Positions 9,272-18,471 of a stretch of DNA of 64,000 nucleotides are shown piece after piece; positions within the stretch are counted from its first letter, which is position 1; every line of letters begins with the position of its first letter. Origin of the DNA: Stappia albiluteola (GTDB taxonomy: Bacteria > Pseudomonadota > Alphaproteobacteria > Rhizobiales > Stappiaceae); assembly GCF_014050225.1 (NCBI RefSeq), contig NZ_JACFXV010000066.1, forward strand, positions 56,973 through 120,972. The letters are read 5' to 3'. Position numbers and translations under genes: made by a program. The notes under the pieces were generated by a model. That model was not told where the DNA came from, searched no databases, and was given only the letters and a program-made list of their open reading frames with translations.

Positions 9272-9597
9272 GGACCGCGCGTATCCTGTCTGCTCAGATC
9301 ATTTGAACACATATGAATTGTAACGTTAGTTCGATCCGCCCCGCCCGGCAAGTGCGGGAAACCGCGGAATATACCCGAAAGCGCCAATAGACCGGCACCT
9401 CGCATCCTCCAATATGCTAACGTCGATTAATCTTGAATTGACATTCACGAAATTTCCTGAATTCTCGTTCAACATTGCGAGAGCCCGCGACGGGGGACGA
9501 TTCCGGACAACCGGCATCGCACGAGCGTCGGCCTTGCAGCACAAAACACACCGCAAAGGTGGCCCCATCGACAAAACCGTCCAGGGAGCGACATGTC
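9272..9597. promoter_or_regulatory. Divergent intergenic region, tetR / symporter operon
   Basis: This stretch carries the promoters of the tetR gene and the symporter operon. It is AT-rich around 9300-9345 and 9410-9480. A TTGACA at 9438-9443 could be a -35 element, but I see no convincing -10 at the right spacing. I find no clear long palindromic operator and no small gene. Confidence 0.4.
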
Positions 9598-9906
9598 ATG
9601 AATGCCTACAGGAAGGAGTGGCGATCGACGCTGGTCTTCGGCGCCCTCTATCTGGTGCTGGCGCATACCGGCCTCATCGCCATCTATACCGGGGTCGACA
9701 ACTCCGTCCGAGTGCTCGGCTTTCCCATTCACTATTTCCTCGCGATCGTCCTCGGCTCCGCCGGCGTGATGGTGGTCTCCATCCTGTGGAACCGCTACGC
9801 GGACAATCTGGAAGACGAGATCGAGATGGAAAACGGCAAGGCGCCCCGCACGGGTGACGCCGAAATGCCGAACGCCGCCGCCCTCGCCAGGGAAGGAGCG
9901 CGCTGA
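9598..9906 (+). CDS. Small subunit of a Na+/solute symporter (DUF4212/DUF485-like)
   Basis: A 102-aa protein with two hydrophobic helices (about residues 11-31 and 42-65) and an acidic, charged C-terminus (NLEDEIEMENG). Small proteins of this layout precede SSS-family permeases such as acetate permease. The ATG at 9598 has GGGAGCG upstream. The stop overlaps the symporter start (TGATGA), so the two are translationally coupled. I infer an accessory role for the symporter. The exact Pfam family cannot be decided by eye. Confidence 0.7.
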   Translation: MNAYRKEWRSTLVFGALYLVLAHTGLIAIYTGVDNSVRVLGFPIHYFLAIVLGSAGVMVVSILWNRYADNLEDEIEMENGKAPRTGDAEMPNAAALAREGAR

Positions 9907-11546
9907 TGACCGAAGCGGACTGGCAAATCCAAAATATCTGGCTCGGCATGGGCATCAGCCTTGCCGTCTTCGCCATGTATTACATCGTCGCGCTGATCTC
10001 CAACAAGCAGACCCACACCTCCGCCGACCTTTACGTCGCCGGCCGGTCGGTCGGCCCGATGGTGAACTCGCTCGCCGCCGCCTCCACCTGGATGAGCGTG
10101 GCAACCTTCTTGGGCGTCGTCGCCCTGATCCAGCAGCTCCACCTGCCCTTCGTCTACATGTGGGTGCAGCTGATCCTCAGCGTACCGCTGCTCGTCCTGC
10201 TCTACGGCGCCTCGCTGTGGCGCGTCGGGGTCTATACGTCGGTGCATTTCGTGCAGCTGCGCTACGGCCGCACGGCCGGCTACCTGGCCGCCGGCTGGAT
10301 GCTGCTGATCATGCTCATGTACATGGTCGGCCAGTTCATCGGCATCGCCAAAGTGTTCGAGGTGCTGCTGGGCCTGCCCTACCTGCCCTCGCTGATCATC
10401 TCGGCGTTGGTGATCACCGGCTACATCACCATCGGCGGCATGAAGGGCGCGACCTATAACGACGCCATCCAGATGGTGATCATGATGATCGCCCTGCTGG
10501 TGCCGCTGGCCGCGATCCTCAAGCAGATGGGCGTTTCCGGCTACTGGTTCCCGCCGCTCGGCTATGGCGACATGACCGATGCGCTGCTGGAGCGGATCCC
10601 GACCTTCTTCGACCTGAAGTTCGAGCCGCGCTTCTACATGGCGCTGTTCGTGGCGCTCACGCTCGGCACGCTCGGCCTGCCCCAGCTTGCCCAGCGCGTG
10701 CTAACGTCCTCCAGCATCAAGGCCGCGCGCCGCGTCGTGCCTTGGTTCTGCCTCTGGGTCGGCCTGATGTTCCTTGGCACCTATGCCATGGGCTTCGCCG
10801 GCGTCTATCACTTCGCCCTGATCGGCGAGACGCTGACGCCGGAAGCCGCCGACAAGACGACGCTGCTGCTGAACCTCGCCTACAATCCGGAATGGGTCAG
10901 CGCCTTCGTGATCGCGGGCGTGCTGGCGGCCGGCGTGTCGACCATCGCCGGACTGATGATCGGCGTCGCCACCATCGTCGGCCACGACATTGTCGGCAGC
11001 TTCAAGCCGGACATGCCGGACGTGAAGAAGCTGCGCTGGGGCTATATCGCGCTGGCCGGCACCGGCGTCGTGTCGCTGCTCGTCTCGCTCGACCCGCCAG
11101 CCTTCCTCATCACCAGCATCTTCTGGGCCTTCGGCCTGTGCGCCACGGCCGTGACGCCGATGGTGGTGCTGGGCGTGTGGTCGACCCGCATCAACCTGTG
11201 GGGCGCGATCCTGGGCAGTGCCGTCTCCGGCGCTCTCTACATCTGCCTGTCGCCCTACGTGTTCCCCGACTTCTCGGTGGGCAACGGACTGATCGCCAAG
11301 CTCGGCTATTCGGTGGCGCTGATCACCGTGCCGGTCGGCTTCATCGTCACGATCCTCGGCTCGCTGGTTGCCGAGAACCTGTTCGGCGAAAAGGCGAGCG
11401 GCGAACTGTCCCGCGCCCAGGAACTGGTGGAGCAAATGCACGGCTGGGCCACCGTCACGCGCGAGCGCTACAACGGCGTGCAGTGGCTGCTGATCCTCAG
11501 CGCGCTGTGGGTACCCGTCCTGATCTGGGGCCTGCAGCCTTGGTAA
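9906..11546 (+). CDS. Sodium:solute symporter (SSS family)
   Basis: Inner-membrane Na+-coupled symporter, 546 aa, with about 13 hydrophobic segments. It shows the SSS-type N-terminal segment DLYVAGRSVGPMVNSLAAASTWMSVATFLG and a later GVLAAGVSTIAGLMIGVATIVGHD. Its place two genes before an L-2-haloacid dehalogenase resembles dhlC-dhlB of Xanthobacter autotrophicus, where a symporter-like protein sits beside the dehalogenase. A short-chain halogenated or plain carboxylate is therefore the likely substrate. The assignment to SSS is firm; the substrate is inference. Confidence 0.85.
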   Translation: MTEADWQIQNIWLGMGISLAVFAMYYIVALISNKQTHTSADLYVAGRSVGPMVNSLAAASTWMSVATFLGVVALIQQLHLPFVYMWVQLILSVPLLVLLYGASLWRVGVYTSVHFVQLRYGRTAGYLAAGWMLLIMLMYMVGQFIGIAKVFEVLLGLPYLPSLIISALVITGYITIGGMKGATYNDAIQMVIMMIALLVPLAAILKQMGVSGYWFPPLGYGDMTDALLERIPTFFDLKFEPRFYMALFVALTLGTLGLPQLAQRVLTSSSIKAARRVVPWFCLWVGLMFLGTYAMGFAGVYHFALIGETLTPEAADKTTLLLNLAYNPEWVSAFVIAGVLAAGVSTIAGLMIGVATIVGHDIVGSFKPDMPDVKKLRWGYIALAGTGVVSLLVSLDPPAFLITSIFWAFGLCATAVTPMVVLGVWSTRINLWGAILGSAVSGALYICLSPYVFPDFSVGNGLIAKLGYSVALITVPVGFIVTILGSLVAENLFGEKASGELSRAQELVEQMHGWATVTRERYNGVQWLLILSALWVPVLIWGLQPW

Positions 11547-12043
11547 CGGCAAACAAGCTGGCGCAGTACCGGGGGCTTACGGCCCTCGGTATTCCCCTGA
11601 CCGGAATCCTCTGGAGCACCGGAGTGTATTTCGGCCGCGCCGGCGAAATCGAGGCTCTCGACGTTTCTCCGGCCCAGGCTTTCTTCCTGGTCGCAGTCGG
11701 CGGGGTCTCGCAAACGGTCGCCCTGTGGTTCGGCCTTGCCGCCGTAACCTGGGCGATGATCCGGGTGCTTCGCGCACGGATCGCCTTCATCCGGCTGCTT
11801 GCGCTTCTGTCCACCGCCTCCGTGGGGCTGTGGGCAGGAGCGCCGGCAGCCGGCTTTTATCTCACTTCCGAAGGACCGGCACGCCCGGCCGCCGCACTGA
11901 TCGCCCTTGCCGGCGTGGCGGCGAGCCTTGTCATCGCCGCCGACGGCATCCGCGAAGCGACCGGCTGGACGAGCACCCGCGCCTGGTGCGCCATCGTCTT
12001 CACCGCGATCTTCGTGGCGAGCTTCGCCTCACTTTCAATCTGA
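11540..12043 (+). CDS. Uncharacterised small membrane protein in the symporter operon
   Basis: Reading begins at a TTG (11540) that overlaps the symporter stop by seven bases, with GGGG about ten bases upstream. This gives about 167 aa. The protein has four or five hydrophobic helices (for example VALWFGLAAVTWAMI, AAALIALAGVAASLVI) and no enzyme motif I recognise. It lies between the symporter and the haloacid dehalogenase in one transcription unit, so a helper role in transport is possible. The start codon is uncertain, and the frame is also open far upstream inside the symporter gene. Confidence 0.6.
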   Translation: MVTANKLAQYRGLTALGIPLTGILWSTGVYFGRAGEIEALDVSPAQAFFLVAVGGVSQTVALWFGLAAVTWAMIRVLRARIAFIRLLALLSTASVGLWAGAPAAGFYLTSEGPARPAAALIALAGVAASLVIAADGIREATGWTSTRAWCAIVFTAIFVASFASLSI

Positions 12044-12060
12044 ACAACAGGACACGTACC

Positions 12061-12798
12061 ATGACCGTGAAAGCCGTCGTTTTCGATGCCTACGGCACTC
12101 TCTACGACGTTCAGTCGCTCTCCTCGGTGACCGAGGAAATGTTCCCCGGCAAGGGCGAGCTGATCACCCAGGTCTGGCGGCTGAAGCAGCTGGAATATTC
12201 CTGGCTGCGCTCGCAGATGGGCGCTTTCCGCGACTTCTGGTCGATCTCGCAGGAATCGCTTGCCTATACGCTCGACTGCCTCGGCGTCGCCTATGACAAG
12301 GCAGTGTTCGAGACGATCATGGACAAGTACCGTCATCTCGATCCCTATTCCGACACGATCTCCTCGCTGCAGGGCCTTTCCAGCCTGAAGCGCGCGATCC
12401 TGTCGAACGGCAGCCAGGGGATGCTCGACGCGCTGGTGAAGAACACCGGCCTCGACCAGCATCTCGACGCCTGGATCAGCATCGACGCGGTGGAAATCTT
12501 CAAGCCGAACCGCAAGACCTACGGCCTGATCGAGGAAAAGTTCGGCGTCAAGCCGGAGGAAGTGCTGTTCGTCTCCTCCAACGCCTTCGACGCCTGTGGC
12601 GCCAAGAATTTCGGCCTCAAGGTGGCATGGATCGAGCGCGTGACCGCGCAGGCCCTGCGCGACGAGGTCGCCGGCCTCGACGTCGTCGGCCCGACCACCA
12701 TGTTCAAGCTGCTGCGCATGCGCATGGAGCACTGGGGCCTCGACCCCGACTACCGGCTGAAGTCGCTGAACGAGCTGCCGGCGCTTTGCGGCGTCTGA
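12061..12798 (+). CDS. (S)-2-haloacid dehalogenase, type II (HAD superfamily)
   Basis: A 245-aa HAD-fold hydrolase that replaces the halogen of L-2-haloacids with hydroxyl. The nucleophile Asp9 is in VVFDAYGTLYD. The haloacid-specific block WRLKQLEYSWLR (Arg40) is followed by SNGS, KPNRKTYGL (lysine) and FVSSNAFDACGAKNFG. These match the active-site set of DhlB/DehII-type enzymes rather than general HAD phosphatases. It is the last gene of the symporter operon and is followed by a strong terminator. It could also act on a natural substrate. Confidence 0.88.
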   Translation: MTVKAVVFDAYGTLYDVQSLSSVTEEMFPGKGELITQVWRLKQLEYSWLRSQMGAFRDFWSISQESLAYTLDCLGVAYDKAVFETIMDKYRHLDPYSDTISSLQGLSSLKRAILSNGSQGMLDALVKNTGLDQHLDAWISIDAVEIFKPNRKTYGLIEEKFGVKPEEVLFVSSNAFDACGAKNFGLKVAWIERVTAQALRDEVAGLDVVGPTTMFKLLRMRMEHWGLDPDYRLKSLNELPALCGV

Positions 12799-12823
12799 TA
12801 CGCGGCAGTTCAGAAAATGAGTC

Positions 12824-12860
12824 AAGGCGCGGGGCCTTGTCCCGCGCCTTTTTCGTTTTT
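12824..12860. terminator. Rho-independent terminator (convergent)
   Basis: AAGGCGCGGG, a short loop, then CCCGCGCCTT followed by TTTCGTTTTTT. It ends the haloacid dehalogenase operon. The stem could also serve arsC arriving from the right. Confidence 0.85.
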
Positions 12861-12901
12861 TCCTCTCAAGTGAGCCGCCTCATCCGGCCGCTAAGCGACC
12901 T

Positions 12902-13249
12902 TCAGATGATGTCCAGCACGGCTTCGGGCGGCCGCCCGAGCGCGGCCCTGCTGCCGGCGAACACCACGGGCCGCTCGATCAGGATTGGATTGGCGGCCAT
13001 GGCGGCAACGAGAATGTCCGGGTTGATGACCTCGGCAAGCTTCATTTCCCTGTAAAGCGCCTCGCCCGTGCGCATCAGCTTGCGCGGGTCGTCGAAGCCG
13101 AGCGCGAGAAGCGCCGAGCGGATCTCCGCCTCGTTCGGCGCGTCCGACAGGTAGTCGCGCACCCGCACCTTCTCGCCCTTCTCCTCAAGCAGCGCCAGCG
13201 TCTGGCGCGACTTGGAGCAGCGAGGGTTGTGCCACATCAAGACGCTCAT
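12902..13249 (-). CDS. arsC: Arsenate reductase-like protein (ArsC/Spx thioredoxin fold)
   Basis: A 115-aa ArsC-family protein. The active cysteine is Cys11 in WHNPRCSKSR, and the glutaredoxin-dependent arsenate reductase motif continues with LMRTGEALYREM and NPILIERPVVF. No arsR, arsB or acr3 gene lies nearby, so a role in arsenic resistance is not supported by context. It may be a general YfgD-type reductase. It starts inside the pyrD stop (ATGA) as the last gene of a DUF952-pyrD-arsC operon. Confidence 0.82.
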   Translation of the reverse strand: MSVLMWHNPRCSKSRQTLALLEEKGEKVRVRDYLSDAPNEAEIRSALLALGFDDPRKLMRTGEALYREMKLAEVINPDILVAAMAANPILIERPVVFAGSRAALGRPPEAVLDII

Positions 13250-14349
13250 TCCGCTTCCTCCCCAAGTCGGGCCCAGGCGTCGCGATTGACGCCGCTTGCC
13301 TCGGAAATGCTTTTCAGGCCATGCGCATCGAGCTGCCGCGAAAGATGCTTCAGGATGCGCGCCACCAGGCCCGGACCTTCGTAGACGAGGCCGGTATAAA
13401 GCTGGATCAGCGTGGCTCCGGCGGCAATCTTCGTCCAGGCGGATTCGGGGCTGTCGATGCCGCCGACGCCGATGATCGGCAGATCGGGCCCGACCAGCTT
13501 GCGCATGCGGGCAAGCACGATGGTCGACTTGCGAAAGAGCGGCCGCCCGGAAAGTCCGCCGGCCTGTTTCGCGGTCGCCTGATCTCTCAGCCCGTCGCGG
13601 ACGATCGTGGTGTTGGAGACGATGAGGCCGTCGACGCCCGAGGAAAGCACCTCTTCCGCGATCTCTTCCTGCGAAGCGGCATCGATGTCGGGGGCGATCT
13701 TCAGCAGGACCGGCACCTTGCGCCCCACCCTCTGGACAGCCGCATCGCGCGCGGCGAGCGAGCGGGCCAGCAGCTCGGCCAGAGCCTCGCGCGCCTGCAG
13801 GTCCCGCAGGCCCGGCGTGTTGGGCGAGGACACGTTGACGGTGAAATAGGAGGCGAGATCGGCGAAACGCTCGACCCCCGCGACATAGTCGGCAATGCGG
13901 TCGGACGCATCCTTGTTGGCGCCGACATTGACGCCGACGATGCCGCCGCGATGACGGCGCGCGGCAAGCCGCTCATACATCGCCGCATGGCCTTCGTTGT
14001 TGAAGCCGTAGCGGTTGATCACGCCGTGGTCCTCGACAAGGCGGAAGACGCGCGGCTTCGGGTTGCCGGCCTGCGCCAGCGGCGTCACGGTTCCCGCCTC
14101 GGTGAAGCCGAAACCGAGCTTCAGCACCGCATCCGGCACCTCGCCGTTCTTGTCGAAGCCGGCCGCCATGCCAAGCGGATTGGGGAAGGTGAGATCGAAA
14201 AGGTTCACGGCAAGCCGCCCGTCGCCACCGGGCGCGCAGCCCGGCATGAGGCCGCTCGCCAGCGCCTTGATCGTCAGACCGTGCGCGGTCTCCGGATCCA
14301 GAGAAAACAGGGCGCTGCGGGCCAGCCCGCCGACAAGACCGCTGATCAT
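13246..14349 (-). CDS. pyrD: Dihydroorotate dehydrogenase (quinone), class 2
   Basis: A 367-aa membrane-associated FMN enzyme of pyrimidine synthesis. The N-terminal amphipathic segment (LVGGLARSALFSLDPETAHGL) and NPLGMAAGFDKNGE are class 2 features. The catalytic serine is in FTVNVSSPNTPGLRDLQ, and the FMN phosphate site is in IIGVGGIDSPESAW. The ATG at 14347-14349 overlaps the DUF952 stop. A long in-frame extension upstream lies inside the DUF952 gene in another frame and is discarded. Confidence 0.95.
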   Translation of the reverse strand: MISGLVGGLARSALFSLDPETAHGLTIKALASGLMPGCAPGGDGRLAVNLFDLTFPNPLGMAAGFDKNGEVPDAVLKLGFGFTEAGTVTPLAQAGNPKPRVFRLVEDHGVINRYGFNNEGHAAMYERLAARRHRGGIVGVNVGANKDASDRIADYVAGVERFADLASYFTVNVSSPNTPGLRDLQAREALAELLARSLAARDAAVQRVGRKVPVLLKIAPDIDAASQEEIAEEVLSSGVDGLIVSNTTIVRDGLRDQATAKQAGGLSGRPLFRKSTIVLARMRKLVGPDLPIIGVGGIDSPESAWTKIAAGATLIQLYTGLVYEGPGLVARILKHLSRQLDAHGLKSISEASGVNRDAWARLGEEAE

Positions 14350-14690
14350 GCCAGATCCTCCGGGAAGCGATGGCCGCCATCGGCGCCGAGCGGCAATTCG
14401 ACGACGAAGGACGCGCCTGCCGGGTCGAGCGGCGCATAGAGATGCGGGAACAGCGCGCCGCCGCGCGACACTTCCCACTTCAGCGCATCGCCCAGCCTTT
14501 CCGCCTCGACCGCGACGAGAAGGAGATCGCCCTGGCCCCTGAAATGCCTGGCAGCGGTCTCCCTCACCTGGGTGCCGTCGGAGAAATGAATGAAACCATC
14601 CGCATGATCGACGGGCGCGCCGTCGAAACGTCCCTTCGCTTCGGCTTCCCGCCACAGGGCCTTCGGAACGATCTTGTAAATCAGGGTCAT
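14346..14690 (-). CDS. DUF952 family protein
   Basis: A 114-aa protein of the DUF952 family, recognised from IYKIVPKALWREAEAKG, DGFIHFSDGTQVRETAARHF and HLYAPLDPA. Members have a small alpha/beta fold and no established function. It is coupled by ATGA overlap to pyrD, an arrangement common in rhizobia, so a metabolic housekeeping role is likely but unproven. It begins the pyrD operon. Confidence 0.85.
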   Translation of the reverse strand: MTLIYKIVPKALWREAEAKGRFDGAPVDHADGFIHFSDGTQVRETAARHFRGQGDLLLVAVEAERLGDALKWEVSRGGALFPHLYAPLDPAGASFVVELPLGADGGHRFPEDLA

Positions 14691-14835
14691 CGGCAGCCTT
14701 CCGCTTCGCTTGCGAGGCTTTTAATGCGCTTTCCCGCGCGGGGAAACCACCTGCCCTCCACGATGGCTGCGGAAAACGGCCGACAGGGAAATGACGCAGC
14801 GGATAAAGGCTAGTCACTGGAACAAAACAGGAATA

Positions 14836-15103
14836 TAGGGTCAGGACTCATTAATTTGACTGGAATGGCGTTCGAGATGACGAGAGATGGAAGGAAAAGC
14901 TCGAAGAGCGGGGCTATTCCCCCGGTCGAGGGCTTTGACGCGGCAGGTCGAAGTCAGCTCGATCGTCCTTTGGATCGGGCGGATCCGCACGGACTACTTT
15001 GTCGCAAACCCTTGCAAGGCTTTAGCCTTCCTGTGGGCTTGCTCCTCGTATCCGCACAAATCCGCTCCGACCATTTCAGCCAAATTAATGGGTCCTGACC
15101 CTA
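14836..15103. mobile_element. MITE-like element / insertion-sequence remnant
   Basis: A 268-bp element bounded by 22-bp terminal inverted repeats that differ at one position (TAGGGTCAGGACYCATTAAT plus TT). It is flanked by TA on both sides, as expected for a TA duplication by IS630/Tc1-type transposases. The interior has no transposase motif. Small frames here are not credible genes. The rest of 14691-15229 holds the promoters of the DUF952 operon and the S24 gene. A 20-bp copy of the same end lies at 29384-29403. Confidence 0.75.
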
Positions 15104-15229
15104 AACCGTGATCAACAACATAAAGGGATAAATTCCTCAAGCCTCCTGCAATGCCCGCACGGGTTCTGCAAGGTCTCTGTGCCAAGGCCCGGACCTCCGC
15201 CGGGCTGCGCTTCGCAAAGGAGCGATCCA

Positions 15230-15880
15230 ATGCTTTCGCATGACAAGGTGTGGTCCGCCATCGACACCCTCGCCCGCCGCAACGGTCTCACGCCTTCCGG
15301 CCTCGCCCGGCGCGCGGGACTGGACCCCACGACATTCAATCCCTCCAAGCGGGTGGCAGGTGACGGGCGACCGCGCTGGCCGTCGACGGAATCGCTCGCC
15401 AAGGTTCTGGAGGCAACCGGCGCCGACCTGACCGAGCTGGCCGTGCTGGTCAACCAGGGCGAAATGGCCGCTTTCGGGCGGACGGCTTCGCTGGCACGGA
15501 CCGTGCCGCTGCTCGGCCTCGCGCAGGCGGGCGCCGGCGGATATTTCGACGACGGCGGCTTTCCGGCCGGCACGGGCTGGGACGAGATCTCCTTCCCCGT
15601 TGCGCATGGCGAAAATGTCTACGCGCTGGAAGTCAGCGGCGATTCCATGCAGCCCCTTTACCGGGACGGCGACATCCTGATCGTCTCGCCGGGCGCGGCC
15701 ATACGGCGCGGCGATCGCGTCGTGGTGCGTACGCTGGAGGGCGAGGTGATGGCCAAGGTGCTGCATCGCCAGACGGCGAAGAACATCGAACTGCACTCGC
15801 TCAATCCGGCCCATCCCGTCCGCCTGTTCGAGATGAAGGAGATCGAATGGGTGGCCCGCATCGTGTGGGCAAGCCAGTAG
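15230..15880 (+). CDS. S24-type helix-turn-helix repressor (LexA/CI-like)
   Basis: A 216-aa regulator. The N-terminal XRE-like helix-turn-helix covers about residues 5-60 (LARRNGLTPSGLARRAGLDPTTF). A C-terminal peptidase S24 domain has a possible Ala-Gly cleavage site in LAQAGAGGYFDD, the catalytic serine in VSGDSMQPLYRDGD and a lysine in GEVMAKVLHR. The start ATG has AAAGGAG upstream. Such proteins self-cleave on RecA activation in some systems. No phage genes are nearby, so it looks like a chromosomal regulator. The targets are unknown. Confidence 0.85.
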   Translation: MLSHDKVWSAIDTLARRNGLTPSGLARRAGLDPTTFNPSKRVAGDGRPRWPSTESLAKVLEATGADLTELAVLVNQGEMAAFGRTASLARTVPLLGLAQAGAGGYFDDGGFPAGTGWDEISFPVAHGENVYALEVSGDSMQPLYRDGDILIVSPGAAIRRGDRVVVRTLEGEVMAKVLHRQTAKNIELHSLNPAHPVRLFEMKEIEWVARIVWASQ

Positions 15881-15959
15881 CCTTGACGTCGAGGCGCCGT
15901 TACACTGAGCCGGAATCGATGCTGGCAATATCCTGATCACACCCTGACGGGAGGCTCAG

Positions 15960-16850
15960 ATGGGATGGCGGAGCTGGGCTTTCGTGGCGCTGGCGGGCCT
16001 TGCGGGCCTTGGCGGACTTAGCCTGATGCCCTCGCCCGACGACGGCCGGCAAAACGCCTCGGATGCCACCGTGCAGGCGCCGCTGATAGCCGCCCCGCCG
16101 ATCCACCCCGACACGCTGCGCGACGTGACGCCGACGGGCATCCTGCCCCATCCCCCCGTCCATGCTCCCCTGAAGCGGGTGGCCCGCGAAAAGCCGAAGG
16201 AGCCGGAGAAGGAAAAACTTCCTGAGGTTCTGGAATTTCGCCTGCCGCTGGTGCTGGACGCCCGCACGCTGCGCGTGAAGAAGACGACGATCCGGCTTGC
16301 CCATCTCGAGGGGCCGGAGCTCAACGAGGAATGCTCCTCGCGGCTCGGCGGCAAATGGCCCTGCGGCATGCGCGCCCGCACCGCGCTGCGCTCCCTTGTG
16401 CTGCGCAACGCGATCCGCTGCGGAGACATTGCCGAGACGGAGAGCGACGAGGTGGTGGCGCATTGTGAGAAGGGGGCAACGGATCTGGCGCTGTGGATGC
16501 TGGGCCAGGGCTGGGCGCGGGCTGCCGAAGCCGCTCCCGCCGCCTATCGCGAGGCACAGGAAAAGGCGGAGGCCGCACGCAAGGGCCTCTGGCAGCTCGA
16601 AGGCCCCGTTCCCATCGCAGGAAGCGCGGATACGCCCTCCCTTCCCTCGCCCAATATCCTGCTTGAAGACATCGAGATCACGCCCGACGACGGCAGGGCC
16701 GTCGAGGCGGACGAAGGGTTATCCCAAGCAGAAGGCCGGGCGGACGAAGGACTGCCGCCGCCGGTGGAAGACCAGGCGGCCGCGGCCGTTCCCCGCAGCG
16801 AGCGACCCGCGGCTTTCGGCGCTTTCAGTGCGCCAGCGCCCTTGCGATGA
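15960..16850 (+). CDS. Membrane-anchored thermonuclease-like (SNase fold) protein
   Basis: A 296-aa protein with an N-terminal membrane anchor (residues 5-23), a proline-rich linker, an SNase-like domain (about 85-210: [24 protein letters not shown] and [28 protein letters not shown]) and a disordered acidic tail. The usual VIDGDT is replaced by VLDART, GIDAPE by HLEGPE, and the arginine of YGR is not seen, so nuclease activity is doubtful. It has GGGAGG before its ATG. The 3' end overlaps the convergent lysK by 26 bp. Confidence 0.75.
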   Translation: MGWRSWAFVALAGLAGLGGLSLMPSPDDGRQNASDATVQAPLIAAPPIHPDTLRDVTPTGILPHPPVHAPLKRVAREKPKEPEKEKLPEVLEFRLPLVLDARTLRVKKTTIRLAHLEGPELNEECSSRLGGKWPCGMRARTALRSLVLRNAIRCGDIAETESDEVVAHCEKGATDLALWMLGQGWARAAEAAPAAYREAQEKAEAARKGLWQLEGPVPIAGSADTPSLPSPNILLEDIEITPDDGRAVEADEGLSQAEGRADEGLPPPVEDQAAAAVPRSERPAAFGAFSAPAPLR

Positions 16851-18471
16851 GCGCCCGCGTCTCGGCAATGCCGTAAAGCGCAACAAAGGAGCCGAAGCGC
16901 GGTCCCCGCTCCTGCCCCAGCAGAAGCTGGTAGAGCGCCGCGAACCAGGCGACCGAAACGCCCGGACCGCCGTCCGGGCTTTTCTTCGCGTGATCCTGGT
17001 AGCGCTCGATCGCGCGCGCCACGTCGAGCACGGCATCCTGGATCTCCTCGCCGCTCGCGCCCTGCGGCAGCGAGGCAAGCTTGGCATCGAGCGCCTCGAG
17101 CGCCTGCCGCTCGGTCTCGTCCGGTTCGCGGAAGCTCTTGGTCGGCTTCACGAAATCGTCGAAGTAGCGGATCGCGTAGCCGACGAGTTCATCGAGCTTG
17201 GGATGGGTGGCCGGCGTCACTCCCGGCGAATAGCGGGAGATGAAGGCCCACAGCACATCCTTGTTTTCCGCGTTCGAGGCGGAGACGAGGTTCAGCAGCA
17301 GGGCGAAGGGCACCGGCATGTCGATCGCCGGCGGGTTGCCGGAATGGATATGCCAGACCGGATTGGCGAGCTTCTGCTCGACCGGCATGCCCGAAAACTT
17401 GCCGAGGAAGGTGAAATACTCGTCCACCGCCTTCGGGATGACATCGAAATAGAGCTTCTTGGCGGTACGCGGCTTCTGGAACATGTAGAGTTCCAGGCTT
17501 TCGGTCGGGGCGTAGGTCAGCCACTCGTCGATGGTCAGGCCATTGCCCTTGGACTTGGAGATCTTCTCGCCCTTCTCGTCGAGGAAGAGTTCGTAGACGT
17601 AGTGCTCAGGCGGAGTGCCGCCCAGCGCCGAACAGATGCGGTCGTAGATCGGCATGTTCGGCCCGTGATCCTTGCCGAACATCTCGAAATCGACGTCGAG
17701 CGCCGCCCAGCGCGCGCCGAAATCCGGCTTCCACTGCAGCTTCACCTGGCCCCCGGTGATGCCCTGGGTGATCTCCTCGCCGTCCTCGTCGATGAAGGTG
17801 ATGGTGCCCGCCGCCGCGTCGACATGCTTCATCGGCACGTAGAGCACGCGGCCGGTCTTGGCCGAAATCGGCAGGAACGGCGAATAGGTGGCGCGGCGCT
17901 CCTCACCCAGCGTCGGCAGCATGATGTCCATGATGGCGTTGTAGCGCTCGGCGACGCGCTGCAGGATCGCGTCGAACTTGCCGGACTTGTAATACTCGGT
18001 CGCGCTGGCGAATTCGTAGTCGAAGCCGAACGTGTCGAGGAAGCGCCGCAGCATGGCGTTGTTGTGATCGGCGAAGCTCGCATAGTCGCCGCCGAACGGG
18101 TTCGGCACCGAGGTCAGCGGCTTGTGCAGATGCGGCTCCAGGAACGACTTGTCCGGCACGTTGTCGGGAATCTTGCGCATGCCGTCCATGTCGTCGGAAA
18201 AGCAAAGCAGCCGGGTCGGCACCTTGTCTTCGGTCAGCAGGCGGAAGGCCGTGCGCACCATCGTGGTGCGCGCCACCTCGCCGAACGTGCCGATATGCGG
18301 CAGCCCCGAGGGTCCGTAACCGGTCTCGAACAGCACCGGCCGGCCGCCGCCGCGCTTCTCCACCCGTTTGACCAGTTTGCGCGCCTCTTCGAAGGGCCAG
18401 GCTTTGGAAGCCCTGGCCGCCTCGACGAAGGAGGGCGACAGGTCAAGGACAGGCAGGGAGGCTTCGCTCAT
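16825..18471 (-). CDS. lysK: Lysyl-tRNA synthetase, class I
   Basis: A 548-aa class I LysRS, the archaeal-type enzyme found in many alphaproteobacteria in place of class II LysS. The HIGH-like motif is in [10 protein letters not shown] near residue 45, and the KMSKS-like motif KISKSKGNG is near 295. The start ATG 18469-18471 gives [15 protein letters not shown], with the conserved [11 protein letters not shown] soon after. Longer in-frame openings reach 18660, but the upstream residues look non-coding. It is convergent with the SNase-like gene. Confidence 0.93.
   Translation of the reverse strand: MSEASLPVLDLSPSFVEAARASKAWPFEEARKLVKRVEKRGGGRPVLFETGYGPSGLPHIGTFGEVARTTMVRTAFRLLTEDKVPTRLLCFSDDMDGMRKIPDNVPDKSFLEPHLHKPLTSVPNPFGGDYASFADHNNAMLRRFLDTFGFDYEFASATEYYKSGKFDAILQRVAERYNAIMDIMLPTLGEERRATYSPFLPISAKTGRVLYVPMKHVDAAAGTITFIDEDGEEITQGITGGQVKLQWKPDFGARWAALDVDFEMFGKDHGPNMPIYDRICSALGGTPPEHYVYELFLDEKGEKISKSKGNGLTIDEWLTYAPTESLELYMFQKPRTAKKLYFDVIPKAVDEYFTFLGKFSGMPVEQKLANPVWHIHSGNPPAIDMPVPFALLLNLVSASNAENKDVLWAFISRYSPGVTPATHPKLDELVGYAIRYFDDFVKPTKSFREPDETERQALEALDAKLASLPQGASGEEIQDAVLDVARAIERYQDHAKKSPDGGPGVSVAWFAALYQLLLGQERGPRFGSFVALYGIAETRALIARALAH

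Noticed and set aside
9438-9470. Sigma-70 promoter for the symporter operon
   Set aside because: TTGACA is present but no acceptable -10 hexamer occurs at 16-19 bp.
12902-13249. Arsenic resistance locus
   Set aside because: Only an ArsC-family gene is present; no arsR, arsB, acr3 or arsH nearby, and it is coupled to pyrD.
14994-15230. Small minus-strand frame reading out of the MITE-like element
   Set aside because: No transposase motif, it crosses the element border and overlaps the promoter of the S24 gene.
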